Source: JAXGXT01 sp040772665
GTDB lineage: Bacteria; Bacillota; Clostridia; Lachnospirales; Anaerotignaceae
NCBI GenBank assembly: GCA_040772665.1
Contig: JAXGXT010000007.1
Coordinates: 1-64,000 of the forward strand
Direction: 5' to 3'
Length of the DNA: 64,000 bases
Part shown: piece after piece, positions 52,832 through 62,030 of the stretch
How positions within the stretch are numbered: position 1 is the first letter of the stretch
How the letters are laid out: every line of letters starts with the position of its first letter
Made by a program: the position numbers and the translations under genes
The notes under the pieces: model-generated
The model's database searches: none
What the model was told of the DNA's origin: nothing
What the model saw: only the letters and a program-made list of their open reading frames with translations

Positions 52832-53437
52832 TTAGGCTTTTACATCTGTTGAAGGAACATATTGAGGGTCTGCACTTGGCGGAACATAAATAGGTCCTCC
52901 CATATATTCAATAATAACATCAGGCTGCTGAGTTATTGAAACCTCAATGTTTCCCGGTATAAACTCAAAATTGCCGTTTTTGATTTTCCATTCAAAATTA
53001 AGTTTTTCAAGCTCATATTCAATTACTATTTCCGGCTCAGACCAGTTTAATTCGGGTTTTTCTGTTGGTGTAAAGCCAAGGCCCACATTTGTATTAACCT
53101 GCATTTTGGAAGTAACAATTTGTTGTATCACATCATCACCAATCTTCGCATTAAGAAAAAGCTTTCCCTCTTTAGTATAAGCAGCCGTTGCTTCATATGC
53201 AGAATTTACACCTTTTTGCGCCGCATTTTTAATCGAGTTTTTTGTTGTTGGATTAATAGAGTTGAAGGCTTTAAAAGAGTCTATATCAAGCTTAATAGGG
53301 TCGCTTTTTATTTTAAGGCCTCCCTTATTGCGGCTGATATGCATTTGAGCATTAGGGTTTCTATACTCTAACCTTGCGTTATTAACTTTAAGTTCAAACA
53401 ACATAGGTACTGTTGTTATTTTTAATAATGGCTCCAT
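52832..53437 (-). CDS. DUF6470-type protein (YviE-like)
   Basis: This 201-residue protein occupies the yviE position between flgL and fliW, as in Bacillus. It is beta-rich, ends in Pro-rich DPQYVPSTD, and shows no TM or enzyme motif. The function is unknown. ATG 53437 follows GAAGGAGAG. A longer TTG frame is not supported. Confidence 0.82.
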   Translation of the reverse strand: MEPLLKITTVPMLFELKVNNARLEYRNPNAQMHISRNKGGLKIKSDPIKLDIDSFKAFNSINPTTKNSIKNAAQKGVNSAYEATAAYTKEGKLFLNAKIGDDVIQQIVTSKMQVNTNVGLGFTPTEKPELNWSEPEIVIEYELEKLNFEWKIKNGNFEFIPGNIEVSITQQPDVIIEYMGGPIYVPPSADPQYVPSTDVKA

Positions 53438-53463
53438 TTTATTCTCTCCTTCCCTGAAATCAA

Positions 53464-54462
53464 TCAACGCATGAAGTCAATAAAAGATTGGCTTAAAATA
53501 CTGTTTCCTACTTTAAGCGCAGCATTATATGCATATTGTGCCCAAGAATAGTCTGTTATAGCTTCTGCCAAATCAACATTTTCCAAATCAATTATTTTTT
53601 CGTTTATATTGATTCTTGCATCATCCAAACGCTGTTCTGTTTTAGTGAGGAAGTTACTTTTTGTTCCAAGGGCTGTTACAAAATCTATCATTTCATTTCT
53701 TGTTTGAGTGAAGCTGTCTGTCAGGGATTTAATTTTATCTGTATCAAGGGTTTCTTTTTCAAGTTCGCCGGCAATTTGTCCAAGAAGATTCACAACATTT
53801 TTATCGTTTCCGTTATCACCAATGCCAAAACCAAGAGTGTTAAGTCCTGAAAATGCCATGTTAAAGGCTGTATTTGTTTCAATGCTGCCGTCACCTTTTA
53901 CACCTAAGCCAAAACCTACGTCAACAAGTATTTGTTCTTTAGACATTTGTAATAGTTTATTTTGGTCATCAGGATCATTACTTCCTACATCAATGCCGAA
54001 ATAATAAAGCTTGTCATCTTTAAGCTCGAAAGGTGTATCAACAGTGTTTTGACCCCCGAAAAGAAAAGTATCACCAAACTTTGAGTTGGCACTTAAAACC
54101 ATTGATTCCTGAATGTTTCTAAGGCTTGTTGCCAAGGTTTTTCTTTGTTCAATGCTTGAAGTTCCGTTTATGGCTTCAAGAATAAGGGCATTTGCTTCTT
54201 TTGTTTGAGAGTTGATTTGCATTGCACTGCTTTCAACTGCATCATAATGGGAAGCAACAGCTCTTACGTTTTCCAAATAATCACTGTTTGCTAAAAAATC
54301 TTTTCTTGTTTTATACGCTTTTAAAGCGGCAGAAGGGTCGTCGGAAACACGGCTGAACTTTCTGTTTGTCATAACCTTTTCACGTGTTGAATCAAGCTTT
54401 GTGTTTATATTTGAAAGATTTGTCTGATAATTTCTTAAAATTTGGTTTGTGGTAATTCGCAA
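53464..54462 (-). CDS. flgL: Hook-filament junction protein FlgL
   Basis: This 332-residue flagellin-like protein has the N-terminal MRITTNQILRNYQTNLSNIN and a C-terminal D0 helix (ENVDLAEAITDYSWAQYAYNAALKVGNSILSQSFIDFMR). It links the hook to the filament with FlgK. The start is TTG, nine bases after AAGGAG. Confidence 0.95.
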   Translation of the reverse strand: MRITTNQILRNYQTNLSNINTKLDSTREKVMTNRKFSRVSDDPSAALKAYKTRKDFLANSDYLENVRAVASHYDAVESSAMQINSQTKEANALILEAINGTSSIEQRKTLATSLRNIQESMVLSANSKFGDTFLFGGQNTVDTPFELKDDKLYYFGIDVGSNDPDDQNKLLQMSKEQILVDVGFGLGVKGDGSIETNTAFNMAFSGLNTLGFGIGDNGNDKNVVNLLGQIAGELEKETLDTDKIKSLTDSFTQTRNEMIDFVTALGTKSNFLTKTEQRLDDARININEKIIDLENVDLAEAITDYSWAQYAYNAALKVGNSILSQSFIDFMR

Positions 54463-54479
54463 TTAGTTCAACTCCTTTT

Positions 54480-56201
54480 TTATCTTCCCACTACACCCAT
54501 TTTGTTAATAAGTGTATCAAGTGCTTCGTCAAGTGTTGTCATAAGTCTTGCGGCAGCAGTGTAAGATTTTTGAAACTTAAGCAAGTTTATTCCTTCATCA
54601 TCTAAATGAACACCTGAGATGCTGTCTTTTGCATCAGCAATTTCGTTTGCAAGCTGTGCATGATTATTAAGTGTTTGAGTAACAGATTTTACTTCAATTC
54701 CTAATGTTGAGCTTACATTTGCATAAAACTCATGAAAACTTCCTTTAAACATTTCTTTTCCATCGGAGGAAAGATAACTAATGTTTTTATCATTAAGAGC
54801 ATTAATCATTCTTAATATGTTATCCTGTGCTCCAGAGGAGGGCGGATTAAGAGGATCTTCAATCTTAGAAGCAGTAATGCCGTAATCTCCGTTTTCCCAA
54901 CCAGCCGCCAGAGTTATATTTTTGGCTGTTATGGCTGCACCGTTTGAGGATGAGAATAAGTTAAGAGAGTCATCGTTAGTATTAATGTTATTAAGGTCGT
55001 TAAGAGTTTTGGCAAATGTTGCTGCCATTGTATCCATCATTTTTTCAAAATAGCCTATTCCTTTTATGGTTTTGTTTGCATCAAATTCTCCTGAATAGTT
55101 ATACATTTCCAAGGAGCCTTTTAATGAGCCGCTTTCGAAGATATTGATGTTATTTCCTGAATCAAAAATTATTGTTCTTTCCACAAAAGGGATTGGATTG
55201 CCATCAGAATAGCAAATATAATTATTATCGCCTATAACAGCGTTATCTGTTATTATATCACCGTCGGCATCGTATACCGTATATGTTCCGTTGCCGTTAT
55301 CGGAAGAATTAACTTTGTCAAGAGTTTTATATTCACTGATTTTGCTATATATTCCAAGTTTGCTAAGGTCGCCATCTGTTGGAAATTTAAACTCATATGC
55401 TTTATCATGGTTTAAAATTTCTGTTTTGCTTCCGTCAGAGCCTACAAACTCTATTTTTAGCTCATCAATCGTAAGACTTTCTGAAAGCTTTGTGGGTACG
55501 TAGCTTATATCCACCTTTACATAGCTTGCAAGTTCATCAAGAAGCATATTTCTTTGGTCAAGAAGCTCTAAGGAGGGGTTTCCGTTTACTTGTCCTATTT
55601 TTATGGATTTATTAATCTCTGCTATATTTTCCAGTATATTATTTATGTTGGGAACATCTACATTTTCAATTGAATCTTTTAAATCTGCTTTAACTTGTTC
55701 AATTTGTTTTGCATATTGGTTAAAAAGTTTTGTTACGTGGTCTGCCGACGACTTAACCATGCTTTCAAATTCTTTGCTGGTTACGTTTGTTGAAAACTTT
55801 TGAATCATGCTTGTAAGGTCGCTTATTTGTGCCAAAAGCCCGTCTGTAGTAACATTTGCAAGGTCGCCTTTTACCACCTCGTCAAAAATGCCTTCAAGTT
55901 CTTTAAGAACAGAAAGTTTTGTGTCGGCTTCTCCCACTTGTGTAATTTCGTTTCTAAATCTTAAATCAAGATAAGGATCCCTTATTTGAGTAATGTTTTT
56001 AACTAAAGTTCCGTGTCCTATTTGAGGGCTTACTGCATATCTGCCGTTACTTGAAAAATTAAGGCTTATTTGATCAAGTGCCTGACGTGTATAGCCTGTA
56101 GTGTTTATGTTTGAAATGTTCTGCCCGGTTACGTTAAGGCCCTGCTGGCTTGCTCTAAGCGCCAAGTGTGCTGTTGTAAAGCTGCCGAATGTGGAATACA
56201 T
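54480..56201 (-). CDS. flgK: Hook-filament junction protein FlgK
   Basis: This 573-residue axial protein has LRASQQGLNVTGQNISNINTTGYTRQ at the N-terminus and a C-terminal helix INLLKFQKSYTAAARLMTTLDEALDTLINKMGVVGR. A long variable middle region (about 240-450) is present. The gene precedes flgL as usual. Confidence 0.95.
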   Translation of the reverse strand: MYSTFGSFTTAHLALRASQQGLNVTGQNISNINTTGYTRQALDQISLNFSSNGRYAVSPQIGHGTLVKNITQIRDPYLDLRFRNEITQVGEADTKLSVLKELEGIFDEVVKGDLANVTTDGLLAQISDLTSMIQKFSTNVTSKEFESMVKSSADHVTKLFNQYAKQIEQVKADLKDSIENVDVPNINNILENIAEINKSIKIGQVNGNPSLELLDQRNMLLDELASYVKVDISYVPTKLSESLTIDELKIEFVGSDGSKTEILNHDKAYEFKFPTDGDLSKLGIYSKISEYKTLDKVNSSDNGNGTYTVYDADGDIITDNAVIGDNNYICYSDGNPIPFVERTIIFDSGNNINIFESGSLKGSLEMYNYSGEFDANKTIKGIGYFEKMMDTMAATFAKTLNDLNNINTNDDSLNLFSSSNGAAITAKNITLAAGWENGDYGITASKIEDPLNPPSSGAQDNILRMINALNDKNISYLSSDGKEMFKGSFHEFYANVSSTLGIEVKSVTQTLNNHAQLANEIADAKDSISGVHLDDEGINLLKFQKSYTAAARLMTTLDEALDTLINKMGVVGR

Positions 56202-56233
56202 ATTTTAAGCTTCCTCCTTGTTATATTTTTAAA

Positions 56234-56692
56234 TTATACAAATTTATTTGCTAAACCGCCGCCTTTAGGGGGGTTAATATGTTTGCTTTTACTGTTATTT
56301 GTTTTAAGGTCTTCAATAATTGAGTTTACAGAGTGAAGATTAACCTCTATTGCTGTTTTTGCTATGGAGTTAATTTCATTAAACTCTGTTGTGGCAGTTT
56401 TAAGTTCTTCAAAAAGTTTTCTTGATTGAGCACTTTCGCTTTTTGGAAAAAGCTCTATAATTTCTGAAAATGTTAAATCTTTATATCCTAAGGACTCTTG
56501 AAGCTGTTCTCTTTTTCTATCAAGGCCCCGAAGCTTAAGAACTTGCGCTTGTTCTTCTTTAATGCAGAAGTCAAGCATTGTAAAATCATTGTTTTTAACA
56601 GCGTTGAACTTTGTTTCCTCTGTTTTTGAAAGTTCTTTAAGAATTGTTGTCAGAGAGTTTATAAGTTCGTTAAAATCTGCAAGAGTACTCAT
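56234..56692 (-). CDS. flgN: Export chaperone FlgN
   Basis: This 152-residue all-helical protein between flgM and flgK has the family features ETKFNAVKNNDFTMLDFCIKEEQAQV and a C-terminal low-complexity tail. It protects FlgK and FlgL before export. Confidence 0.85.
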   Translation of the reverse strand: MSTLADFNELINSLTTILKELSKTEETKFNAVKNNDFTMLDFCIKEEQAQVLKLRGLDRKREQLQESLGYKDLTFSEIIELFPKSESAQSRKLFEELKTATTEFNEINSIAKTAIEVNLHSVNSIIEDLKTNNSKSKHINPPKGGGLANKFV

Positions 56693-56712
56693 TTTTTCCT
56701 CCTTTTTAAAGC

Positions 56713-57018
56713 TTAAGAAAGCATCATTCTTTTTGCAATTTCGTCGATATCAATTTTATATGTTCCGTTTTCAATTTCTTTTTTAAGCCTGTCAAGTTTC
56801 TCTTGAGGGGCAGGGGCCTTAACTTCGTCACAAATTTTTTTGCAAAGATTTTCTGCAAAGCTTTCTTGGGTTTGAAGGTTATCCTTACCGCTTATTACCA
56901 CAGAATCAAAGTTTTTATTTATTGATTTCATTGTTTTATCAAAGGAAGTATTTGAAACTTGATTTTGGTTTTTAGAAAGTGATTGAAGATTATAAAAATT
57001 ATTATTTGTTATCTTCAT
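56713..57018 (-). CDS. flgM: Anti-sigma-28 factor FlgM
   Basis: This 101-residue protein has the sigma-binding C-terminus LDRLKKEIENGTYKIDIDEIAKRMM. It binds sigma-28 until exported through a finished hook. ATG 57018 follows AAGGAGA. A longer frame from 57036 is not needed. A sigma-28-like -10 lies about 53 bases upstream. Confidence 0.94.
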   Translation of the reverse strand: MKITNNNFYNLQSLSKNQNQVSNTSFDKTMKSINKNFDSVVISGKDNLQTQESFAENLCKKICDEVKAPAPQEKLDRLKKEIENGTYKIDIDEIAKRMMLS

Positions 57019-57070
57019 AAAAATTCTCCTTCCCAATTTTATTACTTTAATATTACATCTACATAATTAT

Positions 57071-57078
57071 ATATCGGC
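57071..57078 (-). promoter_or_regulatory. Sigma-28-like -10 element before flgM
   Basis: On the minus strand GCCGATAT matches the core of the sigma-28 -10 (GCCGATAA). The -35 (TAAA) is not well matched at 15-16 bases, so the assignment is tentative. Confidence 0.45.
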
Positions 57079-57322
57079 AGATTTAAAAGAAATATAATGT
57101 ATTTCTTGATTTTTTCCGCTGTTTCTTATTTTTTTAATAAATAATTCAGATTATAATATAAATGAATTTATGAAGCTTAAGGCTAGTGGTTAAAGGAATA
57201 TAACAAGGAGTTTTATAGTCTGAATTATTTAATTAATAAAAAAACACAGCCCATTAGGACTGCACGTAATGTGAAATAAAACTTAAAATTTGACTAAACC
57301 TGTTTGTTTTTAAAAAGCAAAA

Positions 57323-57373
57323 TAAAAACCTTTGTTTAAAATCAAATAGCTTGCAGTTTTAAACAAAGGTTAA
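57323..57373 (-). terminator. Terminator of the cheA-W-R-B operon
   Basis: AACCTTTGTTTAAAA and TTTTAAACAAAGGTT form a perfect 15-pair stem with a 15-base loop (57327-57371). On the minus strand the stem is followed by a T run. It lies 18 bases after the cheB stop. Confidence 0.85.
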
Positions 57374-57389
57374 GAAAATAAAATTTTTA

Positions 57390-58436
57390 TTATATTTTTG
57401 TCAGTTGTTTTCTAATAATTGAAGGAATTTCCTCACAGGGAGCTTGTATCATTACAGCACCAAGATTATATGCCTCCATAGGCATTCCGTATACAACACA
57501 GGATTCTTTATCCTGACCTATTGTATAGGCACCGCTTTTTCGCATTTTCAAAAGACCTGCCGCACCATCTCTGCCCATGCCTGTAAGAATAATTCCTATT
57601 GAGTTTTTACCTGCCGTTTGTGCAACGGAATCAAACAAAACATCAACAGACGGCCTGTGCCCGCTTACCTTTACATCGTTATAGCATTTCACTGAATATT
57701 GGGTTCCTTTTTTCACCAAAGCCATATGGAAGTCACCGGGAGCAATAAGAACAAGACCTTTTTTAACAATGTCACCGTTTACTGCTTCTTTTACTTCCAT
57801 TTTACAAATACGATTAAGCCTTTCGGCATACATTTTCGTAAATCCTGCAGGCATATGCTGAACAACCAAAATTCCAGGTGTATCTTCAGGAAGCTCTTTC
57901 AAAACCGTAAGTATGGCTTCTGTTCCTCCTGTTGAAGCACCGATTGCAATAACTAAAGAAGAATTGCTAAGGCTTTGAATGCTTTTTGGCATAGTTATTA
58001 CAGGAGGTTCTTTTGAAGGGTTAACAGTTGAGGAAGTGCGCACCTTTGCAGCACTTGCAATTGTTATTTTCCCTGCCAGCTCTTTTATAAATAAAGAAGT
58101 GGCGTTTGGCTGGGATATATCAGGTTTTTTAACAAAATCCACAGCACCTGCTGACAATGCATCAAAAACATTAATGTTAAGAGAAGATACAAGAACAACA
58201 GGAACAGAATGTGCAGGAAGAAGTTGTTTAAGAAATTCTATGCCGTTAAGCCTAGGCATTTCCACATCCATTGTAACCACATCAGGATTAAGCGCAGGTA
58301 TTTTATCTCCCGCATCAAAAGCATCAACGGCATAGCCTATTATTTCTAAGTTTGGAAATTCAGAAAGTTTGTCTATAAGCACTTTTCTGAAAAAAATAGA
58401 ATCATCAACAACCAATACTCTTATTTTTTTATTCAT
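57390..58436 (-). CDS. cheB: Chemotaxis protein-glutamate methylesterase CheB
   Basis: This 348-residue protein has an N-terminal REC domain (Asp57 in VVTMDVEMP) and a C-terminal methylesterase domain (about 160-345) with the Ser motif AIGASTGGTEA, His in QHMPAGF and Asp in GMGRDGAAG. It removes methyl groups from chemoreceptors. Confidence 0.96.
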   Translation of the reverse strand: MNKKIRVLVVDDSIFFRKVLIDKLSEFPNLEIIGYAVDAFDAGDKIPALNPDVVTMDVEMPRLNGIEFLKQLLPAHSVPVVLVSSLNINVFDALSAGAVDFVKKPDISQPNATSLFIKELAGKITIASAAKVRTSSTVNPSKEPPVITMPKSIQSLSNSSLVIAIGASTGGTEAILTVLKELPEDTPGILVVQHMPAGFTKMYAERLNRICKMEVKEAVNGDIVKKGLVLIAPGDFHMALVKKGTQYSVKCYNDVKVSGHRPSVDVLFDSVAQTAGKNSIGIILTGMGRDGAAGLLKMRKSGAYTIGQDKESCVVYGMPMEAYNLGAVMIQAPCEEIPSIIRKQLTKI

Positions 58437-58472
58437 AATGTAAGTTACCTTTCGTTAATAATTCTTTTTAGG

Positions 58473-59285
58473 TTATGCCTTTTTGTATGTTGCAGGCATC
58501 AGATATTTATAGTTTGAATTGTTTTTGTTTATTGTTTCCGAATGTCCGATAAGAAGATAACCGCCAGGGTTTGTTGCGTTATAAAATCTTTCCACAAGGG
58601 CATCTTTTGTCGGCTGGTCAAAATAAATCATAACATTTCGGCAAAAAATAACATCAAAAGGAATTTTAAATTTTATAGGATCCATAAGGTTAAATGTTTT
58701 ATAAATAACATTTGATTTAAGCTCATTTGTAACCTCAAACTGGTCGGTGCCTTTGTTTTCAATAAAATATTTATTTATCCATTGTTGAGGAAGGTCTTTT
58801 AAAGACTCTTTTGGATAAACTCCCTTTTGTGCCTGTGCAAGAACATTTTGTGAAATGTCTGTGGCAAGAACCCTTGTATCCCATTTTGAAGCATCTTTAC
58901 CTAAAAACTCTTTTAAAATAATTGAGATTGTATATGGCTCTTGACCTGTTGAACAGCCGGCACTCCATATACTTAAAACTTTATTCTTTTTTGTGTTTAC
59001 AAGATAGGGCAGCACTGTGTTTTTTAAATAATCAAAGTGTGCTTCTTCTCTCATAAAATAAGTGTAATTTGTTGTCAGCTTATTAAGAAGAATTTCAATA
59101 TCTTTTTGTGTTGAGCCTGTAAGAATAAAATCAACATATTCTTTAAAGCTGGAATAACCCATTGTATAAAGAGTTGAACTTAGTCTGCCTTCAATAAGCT
59201 GCTTCTTTTTGGTTAAATTAATGCCGTAGTTTCTTTGAACATATTCAGCCAAACGCCTAAAATCATGCTCATTTGATGTATTCAT
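58473..59285 (-). CDS. cheR: Chemotaxis protein methyltransferase CheR
   Basis: This 270-residue SAM-dependent methyltransferase has SIWSAGCSTGQEPYTI, the catalytic region VIFCRNVMIYFD and a helical N-terminal domain. It methylates chemoreceptors. Confidence 0.96.
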   Translation of the reverse strand: MNTSNEHDFRRLAEYVQRNYGINLTKKKQLIEGRLSSTLYTMGYSSFKEYVDFILTGSTQKDIEILLNKLTTNYTYFMREEAHFDYLKNTVLPYLVNTKKNKVLSIWSAGCSTGQEPYTISIILKEFLGKDASKWDTRVLATDISQNVLAQAQKGVYPKESLKDLPQQWINKYFIENKGTDQFEVTNELKSNVIYKTFNLMDPIKFKIPFDVIFCRNVMIYFDQPTKDALVERFYNATNPGGYLLIGHSETINKNNSNYKYLMPATYKKA

Positions 59286-59306
59286 ATTAAAACCGCCTTA
59301 AAACTA

Positions 59307-59780
59307 TTATTTAGTATTAACAAGAAGTTCACAATCTAAACAAAACATAACGGTTCCGTCTGGAAGATTTGTTATTCCGCTTACAAACTCCTGATTTTTT
59401 GAAGGAGGGGAAGTTATCTTCTTTTCAACATTAATAACTTGAAGAACAGTATCCACAAGTATTCCTATGGAAATAGAATTAACTTCAATGATTATAATGC
59501 ATGATTCGGAAGTTTCGCCAAGGGGAAGTTTTCCCATTCTTTCTCTGATATCGATTACGGGGATAATTTGTCCTCTTAAATTCATTATGCCTTTAACATA
59601 AGCAGGAACTTTAGGAAGCTTTGTTATGTTATGGTTTGTTATAATTTCTATTACATTTTCAATATTTATGCCGTAAACAAGGTTGTCAGACAAAAAGGTA
59701 AGATATTTATTGATGTTTTCGTTTATTTGAGCATCTTCAATAACACTTTGGTCATTGTCTTCAAATGTATGAGTGGTCAT
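59307..59780 (-). CDS. cheW: Chemotaxis coupling protein CheW
   Basis: This 157-residue single-domain adaptor has VNITKLPKVPAYVKGIMNLRGQIIPVIDIRE-type features (ITKLPKVPAYVKGIMNLRGQ) and a C-terminal strand pair. It joins chemoreceptors to CheA. It is translated next to cheA. Confidence 0.95.
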   Translation of the reverse strand: MTTHTFEDNDQSVIEDAQINENINKYLTFLSDNLVYGINIENVIEIITNHNITKLPKVPAYVKGIMNLRGQIIPVIDIRERMGKLPLGETSESCIIIIEVNSISIGILVDTVLQVINVEKKITSPPSKNQEFVSGITNLPDGTVMFCLDCELLVNTK

Positions 59781-59802
59781 TTTTCAAATCCTCCTTAAAT
59801 AA

Positions 59803-61917
59803 TTAAACTGCAGAAACCGCATGAAGGTTTAAAATATCAAGAATTATGCTGATATTTCCATCTCCAAGTATTGTACAACCGGCAATTCCTGAATTTTTGA
59901 TGTTAAAGCTGTTAAGATATTTCGGAAGAGGCTTAACAACAACTTGCTGCTCGCCGATTAAATTATCAACAAAGAGGCAGTATGACTTGTCACTTGATTC
60001 AACCCAAACAAAAATACCATCTTCTATTTCAGTGACCTCGGTTTCAATGTTATAAAGCTCATGAAGTCTTAAAATAGGATAGAAATCTCCCATTTTTTCA
60101 ATAATTTCATTTCCTGAAGAATCAATGATAATTTCACTTTGACTGCTTTTAAAGGATTGACGTATGTTTGTAATGGGAATTGTGAAAATGGAATTACCCA
60201 CAGCAACCTCCATGCCGTCAACAATTGCAAGGGTTAAAGGAATTTTAAGTGTTATACATGTTCCTTCGCCCATTTCGCTTGCAACGGAAACAACTCCGCC
60301 CACTTTTTCAATATTTTGTTTAACAACGTCCATTCCCACTCCACGCCCTGAATATTCCGTTACGTTTTCATTTGTGGAAAAACCGGGGGCAAGAAGAAGT
60401 GCAAGAATTTCTCTTTTTGTATATTCATTTTCAGGCTTTGTAAGTATTCCGTTTCTCTTTGCCTTTTCAAGCACCTTTTCAGGGTCAACGCCTGTGCCGT
60501 CGTCGGAGATGGTGATTATAATGTCGCTGCCTGTGTGTTTAGCCTCAAGAACAATTTCGCCTTGTGCATCTTTTCCAAGGGCAACTCTGTCTTTAGAATT
60601 TTTTTCAATTCCGTGGTCCATTGAGTTTCGTACAATGTGCATAAGAGGATCGCCTATGCTGTCAACAATAGTTTTATCAAGCTCTGTTTCTTCGCCTATT
60701 ATCGTAAGACGCACATCTTTATTAAGGCTTTGACCCATGTCACGAACAATTCTGTTCATTTTATTGAAAACTCCTGAAATAGGAATCATACGTATTGACA
60801 TTGCAATGTCTTGAAGTTCGTCTGTTAATTTTCTAAGCTGTCTTGCTGATTTTGTGAAGTTATCAAGGTTAAGCCCGTTTAAATCAGGAGATGATGTAAC
60901 CATTGATTCGGTTATAACAATTTCCCCCACAATTGCCATAAGGCTGTCAAGCTTTGAAAGGTTAACACTTATTATACTTTGCTTTGGCTGTTGTGAAAGA
61001 ACTCCCTGCGGGGTTGCTTTACTATCTTGCTTAGCAGAGTTTGTTTTTGAAGTGTTGTTTTTCAAAGAACTTTCAATGCTCTTTTTTAAATCTTTTTCTG
61101 ATTTTTCAATTTCTTCTTTTGGGTTTGCTATTATTTCATAAGAGGCAACATTTAAGGCTTCTTTAATTACAGAAGCTGCCTTTTCAACAAGTTCCTCTTC
61201 ACTTATAAAAATGAAAAATCCGTTATCGATTATATATTCAGCTGTTTCAGGATTTGTTTCAACATCCTTTGGAAAAACTGAAAAGTCTTCCCCCGTAGCT
61301 TCTTTAAGAGCATTTTTAATCATAAATGCACGAAGATGTTCCATTCCGCACCCGTCATCAAAAACAACCTTTATTATGTATAAAGCATCTGTTTGAGGGA
61401 TGTTGCCTTGTAAATCTTTTTCTTTAATTAATTCATCAGGCTTTGAGTTATTGTTTTCATTGGAATCTGAAATTGTGTTGTTTTCAGGTTCATTTGAGGA
61501 AGTACCCTTGATTTTTTCTATAAAAGTGTTAATATCGGTTAGAAACTTGTCGATATTATCTGAAAGCGGTTCATTGTTTTCAATCTTTTCTACTTCTATA
61601 CGCATGAAATCGTTAGATTGAAACATTAAGTTAAAAAGTTCCTTCCTCATAGACTCACTCAAGGATTCTGTGATATTATTTTCCCTAAACAGAAAGAATA
61701 AGTCTTCAATTCTATGAGAAATTTTTGATAAAGAATTAAATTCCATCATTGCCGAGGAACCTTTGATAGTATGCATAATTCGAAAAATTTCATTTATATC
61801 ATCAGTTGTAAACTGTTTTGCTTTTTCTGCACCCAGCATAATTTCCTCAAGCTGTTCAAGCAGAGAGTTTGTTTCGAAAAGATACATGTCAATCATACTA
61901 TCTAAGCCGTTGTTCAT
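59803..61917 (-). CDS. cheA: Chemotaxis histidine kinase CheA
   Basis: This 704-residue kinase has HPt (His49 in IMHTIKGSSAM), a P2 region (about 180-270), a dimerisation domain (about 315-380), HATPase (N box HIVRNSMDHG, G boxes DDGTG and GRGVGMD) and a C-terminal CheW domain (about 570-700). It autophosphorylates and passes phosphate to CheY, CheV and CheB. It is the first gene of a minus-strand operon with cheW, cheR and cheB. Confidence 0.97.
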   Translation of the reverse strand: MNNGLDSMIDMYLFETNSLLEQLEEIMLGAEKAKQFTTDDINEIFRIMHTIKGSSAMMEFNSLSKISHRIEDLFFLFRENNITESLSESMRKELFNLMFQSNDFMRIEVEKIENNEPLSDNIDKFLTDINTFIEKIKGTSSNEPENNTISDSNENNNSKPDELIKEKDLQGNIPQTDALYIIKVVFDDGCGMEHLRAFMIKNALKEATGEDFSVFPKDVETNPETAEYIIDNGFFIFISEEELVEKAASVIKEALNVASYEIIANPKEEIEKSEKDLKKSIESSLKNNTSKTNSAKQDSKATPQGVLSQQPKQSIISVNLSKLDSLMAIVGEIVITESMVTSSPDLNGLNLDNFTKSARQLRKLTDELQDIAMSIRMIPISGVFNKMNRIVRDMGQSLNKDVRLTIIGEETELDKTIVDSIGDPLMHIVRNSMDHGIEKNSKDRVALGKDAQGEIVLEAKHTGSDIIITISDDGTGVDPEKVLEKAKRNGILTKPENEYTKREILALLLAPGFSTNENVTEYSGRGVGMDVVKQNIEKVGGVVSVASEMGEGTCITLKIPLTLAIVDGMEVAVGNSIFTIPITNIRQSFKSSQSEIIIDSSGNEIIEKMGDFYPILRLHELYNIETEVTEIEDGIFVWVESSDKSYCLFVDNLIGEQQVVVKPLPKYLNSFNIKNSGIAGCTILGDGNISIILDILNLHAVSAV

Positions 61918-61979
61918 AAAGTCTGCACCACCTTAAAAAATAATGAATTGTTATAATTGATTTTATACTATATAATTTA

Positions 61980-61997
61980 TTCGACAAAACTTTTAAA
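61980..61997 (-). promoter_or_regulatory. Spo0A-like box upstream of cheA
   Basis: On the minus strand this reads TTTAAAAGTTTTGTCGAA, the same 18 bases as at 25553-25570. It contains TGTCGAA and sits 63-80 bases before cheA and 34-51 bases before the divergent plus-strand gene. Confidence 0.5.
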
Positions 61998-62030
61998 ATA
62001 ATAATAGTCTTGTGAAGAAAGGTGAAAATT

